A stretch of 64,000 nt of DNA, taken from assembly GCF_000153325.1 (NCBI RefSeq), contig NZ_CH724145.1, forward strand, positions 177,556 through 241,555, written 5' to 3'. Positions 1-6,873 of this stretch are shown piece by piece. The DNA comes from Photobacterium sp. SKA34. GTDB lineage: Bacteria > Pseudomonadota > Gammaproteobacteria > Enterobacterales > Vibrionaceae. Position 1 is the stretch's first letter, and each line of letters starts with the position of its first letter. Both the position numbers and the translations under genes were made by a program. The notes beneath the pieces were generated by a model. That model saw nothing but the letters and a program-made list of their open reading frames with translations, made no database searches and was not told the origin of the DNA.

Positions 1-438
1 CAAGCATTTGGGTGGCGTTTAGGTGCGCTAAACCAAACGGGTAAACGCTCATGCTATCCATTGTTACTTCGTCAATCGAACTCATTAGTTTCACATCGTA
101 TTGCAGTGATTGGTAATGCGGCGCAGACATTACACCCTATCGCAGGACAAGGATTTAACCTCGGTATTCGAGATGTAATGACGCTTGCTGAAGAGATCGT
201 TTCAGGTCATCAACAAAGTAACGATATAGGTTTACCTGAGGTGTTAGGGCGTTATCGAGAGCGCCGTATGCTTGATCGTCAAAATACCATTATGATGACA
301 ACAGGATTGGTAAACTTATTTGCTAACGATAATCGATTGCTAACGGCTGGACGGAATGTCGGTTTGGCTGCAATGAATCTTTCAAATACATTAAAAGCAC
401 CGCTATTGCGTCGTGCTATGGGACAGGTAGAACGATAG
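1..438 (+). CDS. ubiH: 2-octaprenyl-6-methoxyphenol hydroxylase, C-terminal part (cut by window edge)
   Basis: The frame is open from base 1 and ends at 438, so only the last 145 residues are present. UbiH is a FAD-dependent monooxygenase that hydroxylates the ubiquinone precursor ring at the inner membrane. Seen here is the second FAD-contact motif of the UbiH/COQ6 family (GNAAQTLHPIAGQGFNLG), where Asn replaces the usual Asp of GDAAH; this Asn is, from memory, also found in other UbiH proteins. The stop is 2 bases before the start of the paralogue ubiI, so the two are surely co-transcribed. The tandem ubiH-ubiI arrangement is standard in enteric bacteria and vibrios, which is what separates this from other UbiH-like flavoproteins. 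Confidence 0.92.
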   Translation, partial: QAFGWRLGALNQTGKRSCYPLLLRQSNSLVSHRIAVIGNAAQTLHPIAGQGFNLGIRDVMTLAEEIVSGHQQSNDIGLPEVLGRYRERRMLDRQNTIMMTTGLVNLFANDNRLLTAGRNVGLAAMNLSNTLKAPLLRRAMGQVER

Positions 439-440
439 CT

Positions 441-1655
441 ATGATGCAAAGTGTTGATGTCGCGATTATTGGCGGCGGAATGGTAGGGTTAACGTTAGCT
501 GCAGCATTGGCTGAAACTGAACTTCGAGTTGCCGTTATTGAAGGACATTTACCTGAGCCTCAATTGCAGTTATTACCTGATTTACGTGTATCGGCATTGA
601 GCCGTGCCAGTGAACGTATTTTTCGTCGCTTAGGCGTTTGGGAAGGAATTGCAAGTCGCCGTATGAGCCCATATTCTGAAATGACCGTATGGGAGCAAGA
701 CAGCTTTGCCCAAATTCACTTTGATGCAGAACGATTAGCTCAGCCTGATCTGGGGCATATTGTTGAAAATCGAGTTATTCAGCTTGCCTTATTAGAACGT
801 ATAAAACAGCTCAGTAATGTGACGTTATTAGCTCCAGAGCGCTGTGAAAACATCGCTTTTGGTGAATCTGAGGCTTGGTTAACATTAGCATCTGGCAAAC
901 ATCTGACGGCGAAATTGGTTGTCGGTGCTGATGGGGCAAATTCTTGGGTACGTCAGCAACAAGATATTCCATTAACCCATTGGGATTATGGTCATAGTGC
1001 CATTGTGGCCAATATTCGTAGCCAAGAGCCACACATGAAAATGGCACGACAGATTTTTCGTCCACAAGGACCGTTAGCCTTTTTACCGTTATCTGAACCT
1101 GACTTATGCTCTATTGTGTGGTCCGTACCGCCAGAAGAGGCTAAGCAATTATGTGATATGTCGGATGAGTTGTTTAATCAGCATTTAACTACTGCATTTG
1201 ATAATCGCTTAGGTTTATGTCGCGTAGAAGGTGAGCGCCAAGCTTTTCCACTGCGTATGCGTTATGCGCGTGATTTTGTGCGTGAACGCGTCGCGTTAGT
1301 CGGTGATGCTGCACATACTATTCACCCATTGGCAGGACAGGGGGTAAACCTTGGTTTGCTTGATGCAGCGGCTTTGGCACAAGAGCTCAAAGCATTATGG
1401 TTAGCAGATAAAGACATAGGTAAACAGGCGCATTTACGTCAATATGAACGCTGGCGTAAAGCTGAAGCAGCGAAGATGATCACGGCGATGCAAGGATTTA
1501 AAGATCTGTTTTCAGGTTCAAATCCAGCAAAAAAACTATTACGTGATATAGGTATGTTAGTGGCAGATAAAGTGCCTGGTGTGAAAGACGAGTTTATGCG
1601 TAAAGCGTTAGGTTTGAGTGGTGAAATGCCAGAGCTTGCTCGCTACGAAAAATAA
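441..1655 (+). CDS. ubiI: FAD-dependent 2-octaprenylphenol hydroxylase (UbiI/VisC)
   Basis: UbiI carries out the C5 hydroxylation in aerobic ubiquinone synthesis. The 404-residue product is close to the usual ~400. Three flavin motifs are visible: the Rossmann dinucleotide fold IIGGGMVG at residues 9-16, the GADGANS motif at 162-168, and GDAAHTIHPLAGQGVNLG from residue 288. There are two adjacent ATG codons at 441 and 444; either could start translation. It follows ubiH by 2 bases and is followed by a clear terminator, so it ends the operon. In E. coli the next operon is gcvTHP; here only gcvH follows. Confidence 0.95.
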   Translation: MMQSVDVAIIGGGMVGLTLAAALAETELRVAVIEGHLPEPQLQLLPDLRVSALSRASERIFRRLGVWEGIASRRMSPYSEMTVWEQDSFAQIHFDAERLAQPDLGHIVENRVIQLALLERIKQLSNVTLLAPERCENIAFGESEAWLTLASGKHLTAKLVVGADGANSWVRQQQDIPLTHWDYGHSAIVANIRSQEPHMKMARQIFRPQGPLAFLPLSEPDLCSIVWSVPPEEAKQLCDMSDELFNQHLTTAFDNRLGLCRVEGERQAFPLRMRYARDFVRERVALVGDAAHTIHPLAGQGVNLGLLDAAALAQELKALWLADKDIGKQAHLRQYERWRKAEAAKMITAMQGFKDLFSGSNPAKKLLRDIGMLVADKVPGVKDEFMRKALGLSGEMPELARYEK

Positions 1656-1676
1656 CATGCTTGTTATCGAATGTTG

Positions 1677-1708
1677 AAAAGTCACCTGATGGTGACTTTT
1701 TTTTTTTT
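1677..1708 (+). terminator. intrinsic terminator of the ubiH-ubiI operon
   Basis: Inverted repeat AAAAGTCACC / GGTGACTTTT with a TGAT loop, followed directly by a run of about 12 T. Confidence 0.92.
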
Positions 1709-1796
1709 CGTGACTAACAAAATGGATTTTTTCACCTACAGTAAATATCAGGCATAAATAATGTGCGTTAATTTATATAGATCTGACAGGGTGACA

Positions 1797-1820
1797 GTAG
1801 CGCTTTAAGGTTATCGCTAC
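1797..1820 (+). promoter_or_regulatory. small stem-loop just before the gcvH ribosome binding site
   Basis: GTAGCG (1797-1802) and CGCTAC (1815-1820) can pair around a 12-base loop. The stem ends 6 bases before the AAGG ribosome binding site of gcvH. Nothing resembling the paired aptamers of a glycine riboswitch was recognised in the 180 bases upstream of gcvH. Function unknown. Confidence 0.35.
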
Positions 1821-1838
1821 TTTTATAAGGATGTGAAA

Positions 1839-2237
1839 ATGAGTTACGTTCCTCTTGAATTACAATATACCCACAGCCACGAATGGATTCGTTCTGAAGG
1901 TGATGGGATTTATACGATTGGTATTACAGACCATGCTCAATCATTACTTGGTGATATGGTTTATGTTGAATTACCTGATATTGAATCGCCCACAGACGTG
2001 GGGGAAGAGTGTGCGATGGCTGAATCTGTAAAAGCGGCCTCAGATATTTATGCCCCCTTGTCTGGTGTCGTGATAGCTATTAACGATGAATTAGATTCGG
2101 CGCCAGAGCTCATCAATAGTGATCCCTATGGTGACGGTTGGTTATTTCAGATTAGGGTGAATGATGTTAACGAACTGAATGATTTATTGATGGCGGAAGA
2201 TTACGCCACCATTATTGTTGAAGATGAAGAACAGTAA
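1839..2237 (+). CDS. gcvH: glycine cleavage system H protein (lipoyl carrier)
   Basis: The H protein shuttles the aminomethyl group between the P, T and L proteins of glycine decarboxylase on a lipoyl-lysine arm. The product from this start is 132 residues, near the family size, and the lipoylation site is clear: [12 protein letters not shown], with Lys65 as the modified residue. An in-frame GTG lies two codons upstream, but the ATG at 1839 has AAGG at 1827-1830 at good spacing and gives the usual N-terminus. The gene stands alone: gcvT and gcvP, its usual operon partners, are not in the window and a terminator follows. Either it is a remnant of a dispersed gcvTHP operon or a second copy; H proteins also serve as lipoyl donors in lipoate relay. 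Confidence 0.93.
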   Translation: MSYVPLELQYTHSHEWIRSEGDGIYTIGITDHAQSLLGDMVYVELPDIESPTDVGEECAMAESVKAASDIYAPLSGVVIAINDELDSAPELINSDPYGDGWLFQIRVNDVNELNDLLMAEDYATIIVEDEEQ

Positions 2238-2244
2238 GATCAAA

Positions 2245-2268
2245 AAAGCCCATTTTGATATGGGCTTT
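2245..2268. terminator. bidirectional terminator between gcvH and the small minus-strand gene
   Basis: AAAGCCCA (2245-2252) pairs with TGGGCTTT (2261-2268). On the minus strand it is followed by six T, on the plus strand by a weaker T stretch, fitting a shared terminator for two convergent genes. Confidence 0.8.
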
Positions 2269-2285
2269 ATAGTTAGCAATAGCGC

Positions 2286-2495
2286 TTAAGCTTCATAGGT
2301 TTCACGTAAGCGTCTTACCTCTAAATTCACCTCATTCACGGTATCGTAATGACGCTTCTCTGCTTTGATAGGAACCAGTAGTAAACCATTTTCAAAATGG
2401 TACCCACCGCGTCCGTCAATGTAGAGGCGACCACTAAATAAGCGACTGACATGTTTGGCGATTAATTTTGGTAAGTAGCGTTTAAACATCCGCAT
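2286..2495 (-). CDS. small basic conserved-looking hypothetical protein
   Basis: Not recognised. From the chosen ATG (complement of 2493-2495, with GGAG 11 bases upstream on the minus strand) the product is 69 residues; an in-frame ATG 20 codons further upstream would add an unconvincing leader. The N-terminus is strongly basic (MRMFKRYLPKLIAKHVSRLF), followed by a short beta-rich stretch (YIDGRGGYHFENGLLLVPIK) and a charged C-terminal helix. No signal peptide or membrane segment. It converges on gcvH across a shared terminator. Good stop, terminator and ribosome binding site argue for a real gene; no function is proposed. Confidence 0.65.
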   Translation of the reverse strand: MRMFKRYLPKLIAKHVSRLFSGRLYIDGRGGYHFENGLLLVPIKAEKRHYDTVNEVNLEVRRLRETYEA

Positions 2496-2945
2496 AATAC
2501 TGCTAACTCCAACCTTCCTGGTTATTGACGGCGCCAAGTATAGCAGTTTGTGCATGACACTTCTGTGACATAATTAGCATATGCTGTTTCCTATATGTAA
2601 CTATCTAACTTATTAATTAGCAAAGAAATAAAAAATCAGATGATTGTTCTGTTTATAAAGTTTTTATGATTGTCGAATAAAATAAACAGACTTTATTTTT
2701 AAAGGTAGTTCGCGCCATCTTCACGTTTGTTATCTTCTCTTCGCTACAATATCCGTGCATGGTACTTTCATCTTCATTGTCTTTAAAAGCCGTTATATTG
2801 GGATTTTATTTTGTGAATTTATAAATCATTGATGTATTTCGATAAGAAAAATTTTTATTACTTATTACTTATTACGTATCTAGATCAAAGTAATATTTTT
2901 GGCGTATGCCAATAATTCACCATGGTTAGTTAGATAAGGTGAACC
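2496..2945. other. 450-bp intergenic region upstream of the DUF134 regulator
   Basis: AT-rich and without a convincing gene. It holds a 9-bp inverted repeat (TCTGTTTAT at 2648-2656, ATAAACAGA at 2682-2690, followed by a T-rich stretch), three perfect head-to-tail copies of TTATTAC (2855-2875), a short GGC-N4-GCC palindrome (2901-2910) and the inverted repeat over the downstream start codon. Presumably contains the promoters of both flanking genes; no consensus hexamer pair stands out with confidence. Confidence 0.6.
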
Positions 2946-2949
2946 ATGG
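2920..2949 (+). promoter_or_regulatory. inverted repeat enclosing ribosome binding site and start codon of the DUF134 gene
   Basis: CCATGGTT (2920-2927) and AACCATGG (2942-2949) are perfect 8-bp inverted repeats. The ribosome binding site AAGG lies in the 14-base loop and the ATG (2946-2948) is inside the right arm. It could be an operator for the DNA-binding protein encoded just downstream, or an RNA hairpin that limits translation. Inference only. Confidence 0.5.
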
Positions 2950-3236
2950 CTAGGCCTAAGATTGAACGTCGAATAGGATGTCATCCCGCGTACAGTTGCT
3001 TTAAACCAAATGGCGTACCGATGAAAGAGCTAGCGTCATTACGTTTAGATAGCGATGAATTAGAAGCACTTCGGTTAGTTGATATGCAAGGTTTGCAACA
3101 GGTAGAAGCGGCAAAGCAACTTGGTGTTTCTCGTCAAACATTAGGCAATATTGTGGCATCGGGACGAAAAAAAGTGGCGCAAGCGTTAGTTCAAGGGTTG
3201 GCGTTAGAACTTGACGGTTATATGCCAACACCATGA
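2946..3236 (+). CDS. DUF134 (UPF0251) family putative DNA-binding regulator
   Basis: A 96-residue protein of the DUF134/UPF0251 family: the N-terminus MARPKIERRIGCHP followed by a sigma-region-4-like helix-turn-helix (about residues 36-75, LRLVDMQGLQQVEAAKQLGV then SRQTLGNIVASGRKKVA) is characteristic. Cys12 and Cys18 flank the start of the domain and may bind a metal or sense redox state (inference). Family members are predicted transcription factors; DUF134 genes are often found beside NifX/NifB-like iron-cluster proteins, exactly as here. The gene begins inside a palindrome that could be its own operator. It is 76 bp upstream of the NifX-like gene and probably regulates or is co-transcribed with it. 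Confidence 0.85.
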   Translation: MARPKIERRIGCHPAYSCFKPNGVPMKELASLRLDSDELEALRLVDMQGLQQVEAAKQLGVSRQTLGNIVASGRKKVAQALVQGLALELDGYMPTP

Positions 3237-3312
3237 ACGCTTTTATTTTGATAAGTGATAAAAAGCGATCATATTCGTTGTGAGCGCTCGGTTAAGTGAG
3301 TGAGGAAAAATT

Positions 3313-3783
3313 ATGGCAATAGCAATTGCATTAACACCACGTGAGCTGGTTGCAGGGCACTTTGGTAAAGCGGCTGTTTTTGTTATTTACGATCAACAAG
3401 GGCAGCAAGTTAATAGAATTGAAAATACAGGTAGTCGCGAACTAGGTTGTAAGCATAAAAAAATAATCCAGCGTCAACTTACTGAGCATGGCGTGTCTGA
3501 AATTGTCTTAGGTAATATTGGTCAGCGATCACTGACTCGACTATTAAATGCAGGCTTTAATATTAGTCGAGTTGCACCACGCACAACATTGGCTGATGTG
3601 TTATCAGGTGGCGCAGTAAAAGAAGCGTTAACATCGGCAGATCAAGGTCGTGATTGTAAGCGTGAAAAAGGCGCATGTGGCTGTGGTTGCGGCAGTAAAA
3701 AGAAAGCGCCTGTTGTTAAAGTAGGGATGTCATCATTATCGCCTGTTAGCGACTTAACAAAAATTGGAGGTTTTAAGTTGTGA
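3313..3783 (+). CDS. NifX/NifB-type dinitrogenase iron-molybdenum cofactor domain protein with Cys-rich tail
   Basis: 156 residues. Residues 1-105 match the NifX/NafY-like fold (PF02579 type): an initial strand MAIAIALTPRELVAGHFGKA, then AVFVIYD, a conserved Cys46 in a GCKHK context, and the later strand EIVLGNIGQRSLTRLLNAGF. After residue 110 comes an unusual cysteine cluster (Cys115, 122, 124, 126 in ACGCGCGSKKK) and a short tail. Such proteins bind iron-sulfur or iron-molybdenum cofactor precursors; no nitrogenase genes are present, so a role in iron or iron-sulfur delivery to another system is more likely. It overlaps the next gene by four bases (GTGA), implying translational coupling with the NqrM-like protein. 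Function in detail is inference. Confidence 0.8.
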   Translation: MAIAIALTPRELVAGHFGKAAVFVIYDQQGQQVNRIENTGSRELGCKHKKIIQRQLTEHGVSEIVLGNIGQRSLTRLLNAGFNISRVAPRTTLADVLSGGAVKEALTSADQGRDCKREKGACGCGCGSKKKAPVVKVGMSSLSPVSDLTKIGGFKL

Positions 3784-3980
3784 CTACATTTTTATTAACG
3801 CTAGGTATTTTTCTTCTTGTTATTTTTGCTATGGCGATAGGTTGGGTTTTAAATCAACGTACCATCAAAGGCAGCTGTGGTGGTTTAGCCAACGTGGGTG
3901 TTGATAAAGAATGTAATTGCGATGAACCTTGTGACGAACACAAGTTATATCAAATTCAAGAGCCTCAACCGGGTAAGTAG
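3780..3980 (+). CDS. NqrM-like Na+-NQR maturation protein (DUF539)
   Basis: 66 residues: one N-terminal membrane segment (about 4-24) followed by a cytoplasmic or exposed domain with the four conserved cysteines of NqrM at positions 33, 45, 47 and 51 (KGSCGGL and CNCDEPC). NqrM is needed to assemble the Na+-translocating NADH:quinone oxidoreductase, thought to deliver iron for its inter-subunit iron site. The GTG start at 3780 overlaps the stop of the NifX-like gene and is served by GGAGG at 3766-3770. NqrM genes usually sit after apbE behind the nqr operon; here it is joined to a NifX-like gene, so it may be a second copy or a relocated one. The nqr genes are not in this window. Confidence 0.82.
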   Translation: MTTFLLTLGIFLLVIFAMAIGWVLNQRTIKGSCGGLANVGVDKECNCDEPCDEHKLYQIQEPQPGK

Positions 3981-3988
3981 TCGTAGAA

Positions 3989-4015
3989 AGCAGAGTATGC
4001 ATACTCTGCTTTTTT
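3989..4015 (+). terminator. terminator of the DUF134/NifX/NqrM cluster
   Basis: A perfect 22-bp palindrome, AGCAGAGTATGCATACTCTG plus CT (3989-4010), followed by a run of T. It also lies just past the convergent LysR gene and may serve both strands. Confidence 0.85.
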
Positions 4016-4023
4016 GTTATCCG

Positions 4024-4980
4024 TTATTGTTGTTGGAGTTGTTCTACCTGTCCGATAACCGTAGTGGCAACTCGTTGACGTAGCCACTCATTACGAGGGT
4101 GAGTACCATTGCGATGTAACCATAATAAACGAATATCGAAATCTGCAATATCGACAGGAATTAAACATTGAGTCAAATCATCATGGAACAGATCTAATTG
4201 TGCCATTAAGCGAGAAACCACACACAGTAAATCCCTTCCTTTGAGTAAATGACGGATGGTCAAAAAGTTACGTGAACCTACCGCGACTTGACGTTGTAAT
4301 GCATGATTTTTTAATTGGTCATCAACTTGAGTAATGAGTTGTCCATCTGGTGAAACTAAGGCATGCGGATGCGCACTATATTGTTCTATGGTGATAGGAG
4401 CATTGAGTCCTGTTGCTTTGCTATCGAATAAACAAACATGATCTTCGGTATATAAATATTGGCTACTAATGTCTTTGCCCATATTTGTCATTGATCCAAT
4501 CACCAAGTCTAATTGTTGATCATTAAAAACGGTTTGATAGTTATGGCGATCAACATTATAGAAGCTGAGATGGCTTTGTGGTGAGCAAGTATGAATGGCA
4601 TCAAAAATGGCGGGTGCGAAAAGTAGCTCTGCGTAGTCGGTTAGGCCTATTTTAAACGTTCCAGTGAACAGCTCTGGCTCAAAGGTACTCGGTTGTAATA
4701 ACTCTCTAGTGATTAAGTTTAGAATTTTTTCAACAGTGACCGAGAGCTCTAGCGCTTTTTGGGTTGGGATCATATTGTGTCCTTGACGTTCAAATAAAGG
4801 ATCGTCAAGGAGCAGCCTTAAACGAGACAAATTATGACTCATGGCAGATTGTCCAATCGCGAGTTTGTTTGCCGCCTTCGTAACACTTTGTGTTTCCATT
4901 AGAGCGGAAAAGGAGATCAGCAGGTTGAGATCTACACCACGCCAGTTGATATCTTTTTTATGTGAAGGAGAAACAGACAT
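4024..4980 (-). CDS. LysR-family transcriptional regulator
   Basis: 318 residues, typical for the family. The winged helix-turn-helix is near residues 17-77 (LNLLISFSALMETQSVTKAA, then IGQSAMSHNLSRLR and DPLFER), the remainder is the periplasmic-binding-protein-like effector domain. It is divergent from a patatin-type phospholipase across 226 bp, the classical arrangement for a LysR protein controlling its neighbour. The effector cannot be told from sequence. The chosen ATG is preceded by the basic, weakly structured leader usual for this subgroup. Confidence 0.9.
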   Translation of the reverse strand: MSVSPSHKKDINWRGVDLNLLISFSALMETQSVTKAANKLAIGQSAMSHNLSRLRLLLDDPLFERQGHNMIPTQKALELSVTVEKILNLITRELLQPSTFEPELFTGTFKIGLTDYAELLFAPAIFDAIHTCSPQSHLSFYNVDRHNYQTVFNDQQLDLVIGSMTNMGKDISSQYLYTEDHVCLFDSKATGLNAPITIEQYSAHPHALVSPDGQLITQVDDQLKNHALQRQVAVGSRNFLTIRHLLKGRDLLCVVSRLMAQLDLFHDDLTQCLIPVDIADFDIRLLWLHRNGTHPRNEWLRQRVATTVIGQVEQLQQQ

Positions 4981-5206
4981 AGTGTGGATACCTAGTAAGA
5001 AATAACATTAATGAGCGTAATTGGCACAATAAAAGATCGAGTATCAAAGAGTGCTAATTGCAAGAATAAAATATGTAATAGGTTGCAAATGATAAAAAAC
5101 AGCTTGTGAGTTCGCTTTGTTTTATATCGATTATCTGTTTTTTTATCAAGCTGATGCCTTTTTAATCTGTAGAGTGATATTCGGACTTATCAGATAAAAA
5201 GGGATT

Positions 5207-6340
5207 ATGATGGCTAGAACACGTACTAAGAAAAAACCAAAGGTTTGCCTTGTTCTACAAGGTGGTGGTGCATTAGGTGCTTATCATATTGGCGCGTATC
5301 AAGCACTGGAAGAGGCGGGATACACACCAGACTGGTTTGCTGGCATTTCCATCGGTGCGTTAAATAGTGCCATCTTGGCAGGCAATAAACCTGAAGATCG
5401 TTTAAATAAATTGACTGATTTTTGGGATCGTATCTCAAGACCTGAGACTGATATTGATTTATTACCCTCAATGGCACCGATGTTTAATACCTTTAGTGCG
5501 TCTCAAGCATTAATAATGGGTCAACCAGACTTTTTTGTCCCCCGTATTATCAACCCATGGTTATCATTACCCGGTGAATCAGCAACCAGTTTTTATGATA
5601 CTAGCCCGTTATTTTCCACTATCGATGACCTGTCTGATTTCTCTATTATTAATCAACAGAAAGCCCGTTTAACTGTTGGTGCAACAAGTGTGACGAAGGG
5701 GGAGTTGGTATTTTTTGATAGTCATACACAGCCATTACAACCAGCTCATGCTGTTGCTAGTGGATCTTTACCACCAGGCTTTCCTGCTACCCAAATTGGT
5801 GATGATCACTATTGGGATGGCGGGTGCGTTTCAAATTCACCGATCAATGGTATTTTAGATTTAGCTGGAAAAGATGAAGATTTACTCGTCTTTATGGTTG
5901 ATTTATGGAATGCGAAAGGTGAATTGCCACAAACCATGAGTGAAGTGTTATGGCGTGAAAAAGAGATCCAGTACGCGAGTCGATCTTGTGATCATATTGA
6001 AGCGCTCGTAGCAAAGCGTAATCTTGATCATATTTTAGAACATTCAAAAGATGTTGTGGATAGTGAACAAATGCCTGATGTGGTGTCATTAAAAGTAGGT
6101 AGACATATTGATATCGTGCATATTACCTTTGATCCACTGAAAGGCCATATTCCATTAAGTGATGCAGAGTTCTCACGTCGTTCTATTCGTTTACGCCGTG
6201 AAGCTGGCTATGAAGATATGACGAAAGCCATTAAAGAATCGCCATGGACGCAAAGAAGTAAAAAATTACCTACGTGTTATCACCCACGGCAAGAACATGG
6301 TGGATGGGTAGAAGGTGATGAGATAAGTAAAGCGAGTTAA
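5207..6340 (+). CDS. patatin-like phospholipase with DUF3734-type C-terminus
   Basis: 377 residues. The patatin fold shows the oxyanion glycine-rich motif QGGGALGAYHIGAYQAL (about 18-34), the nucleophile elbow GISIG with Ser48, and the DGG motif with Asp204, giving the Ser-Asp catalytic dyad of acyl hydrolases. The C-terminal 120 residues (around VSLKVGRHIDIVHITFDP) resemble the DUF3734 extension seen in a large subfamily of cytoplasmic patatins. There is no signal peptide, so it acts inside the cell on phospholipid or on another acyl ester such as storage polymer (inference). Two ATGs, 5207 and 5210, follow AAAAAGGGA. Probably controlled by the divergent LysR regulator; followed by a strong terminator. 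Confidence 0.88.
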   Translation: MMARTRTKKKPKVCLVLQGGGALGAYHIGAYQALEEAGYTPDWFAGISIGALNSAILAGNKPEDRLNKLTDFWDRISRPETDIDLLPSMAPMFNTFSASQALIMGQPDFFVPRIINPWLSLPGESATSFYDTSPLFSTIDDLSDFSIINQQKARLTVGATSVTKGELVFFDSHTQPLQPAHAVASGSLPPGFPATQIGDDHYWDGGCVSNSPINGILDLAGKDEDLLVFMVDLWNAKGELPQTMSEVLWREKEIQYASRSCDHIEALVAKRNLDHILEHSKDVVDSEQMPDVVSLKVGRHIDIVHITFDPLKGHIPLSDAEFSRRSIRLRREAGYEDMTKAIKESPWTQRSKKLPTCYHPRQEHGGWVEGDEISKAS

Positions 6341-6358
6341 CGTGTTAGCATTAAATAA

Positions 6359-6380
6359 AAGCCCCTTATTTTAGGGGCTT
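6359..6380. terminator. bidirectional terminator between the patatin and deacylase genes
   Basis: AAGCCCCT (6359-6366) and AGGGGCTT (6373-6380) form an 8-bp stem with a 6-base AT loop, between two convergent genes; a T-rich tract follows on the minus strand. Confidence 0.85.
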
Positions 6381-6393
6381 AACTTTTAATGGA

Positions 6394-6873
6394 TTAGTCT
6401 CGGGTGATATCACCAAACATAGGATCGCATAAGATCACTAAATCATCGGTAGCTAACTCAAGCCCAGCCATACGATCACCGCTACTAATGTTCACTTTAG
6501 TATGTTGCTCTATTTGATGATCGAAAATAATAGGTAATGGGCGTTTCAAGCCTAATGGCGCAACAGTACCAATGACCAAACCTGTGATTTTTTCAACATC
6601 AGAAGCATCAGCACAGGTCATACGACGACAACCAAATAGCTCACGGACTTTCTTAGGATCAACAGCATTCGGGCCTGGTACACAAGCTAAAATATGAAAC
6701 CCTGCCATATCTTTGAGCAAAATGGATTTGACCAGTTGCTTTGGGTCAACACCGCGTTCTTGAGCCGCTTCTTCAATGGTTTTCGCTGGTTTGCTATGGT
6801 GAAGAAGGCGAAAATCAACCCCTTCTTCTTCAAGAAAACGGGTAACAGCAGTATCGATAGAATTATGCGTCAT
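6394..6873 (-). CDS. YbaK/EbsC-family aminoacyl-tRNA deacylase
   Basis: 159 residues, all of it one YbaK/INS-type editing domain: the KSILLKD strand with the catalytic-type lysine, the GPNAVDPKKVRELFG helix and the TGLVIGTVAPLGLKRPLPII segment are typical. These free-standing domains hydrolyse mischarged tRNAs (Cys-tRNA(Pro), Ala-tRNA(Pro) or Ser-tRNA(Thr), depending on the subfamily). Compared from memory it is not a close match to E. coli YbaK or YeaK, so the substrate is left open. The start overlaps the end of ygfZ by 11 bases, so it is translated from the ygfZ message. Confidence 0.85.
   Translation of the reverse strand: MTHNSIDTAVTRFLEEEGVDFRLLHHSKPAKTIEEAAQERGVDPKQLVKSILLKDMAGFHILACVPGPNAVDPKKVRELFGCRRMTCADASDVEKITGLVIGTVAPLGLKRPLPIIFDHQIEQHTKVNISSGDRMAGLELATDDLVILCDPMFGDITRD

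Noticed and set aside
811-1065. An 84-codon minus-strand frame inside ubiI
   Set aside because: No start context or terminator; ubiI on the plus strand is certain.
1709-1838. Glycine riboswitch before gcvH
   Set aside because: No glycine aptamer pattern was recognised in the short leader; only one small stem-loop is present.
3898-4083. A 61-codon frame overlapping the NqrM-like gene and its terminator
   Set aside because: It is a shadow of the NqrM-like gene in another frame and crosses the palindromic terminator.
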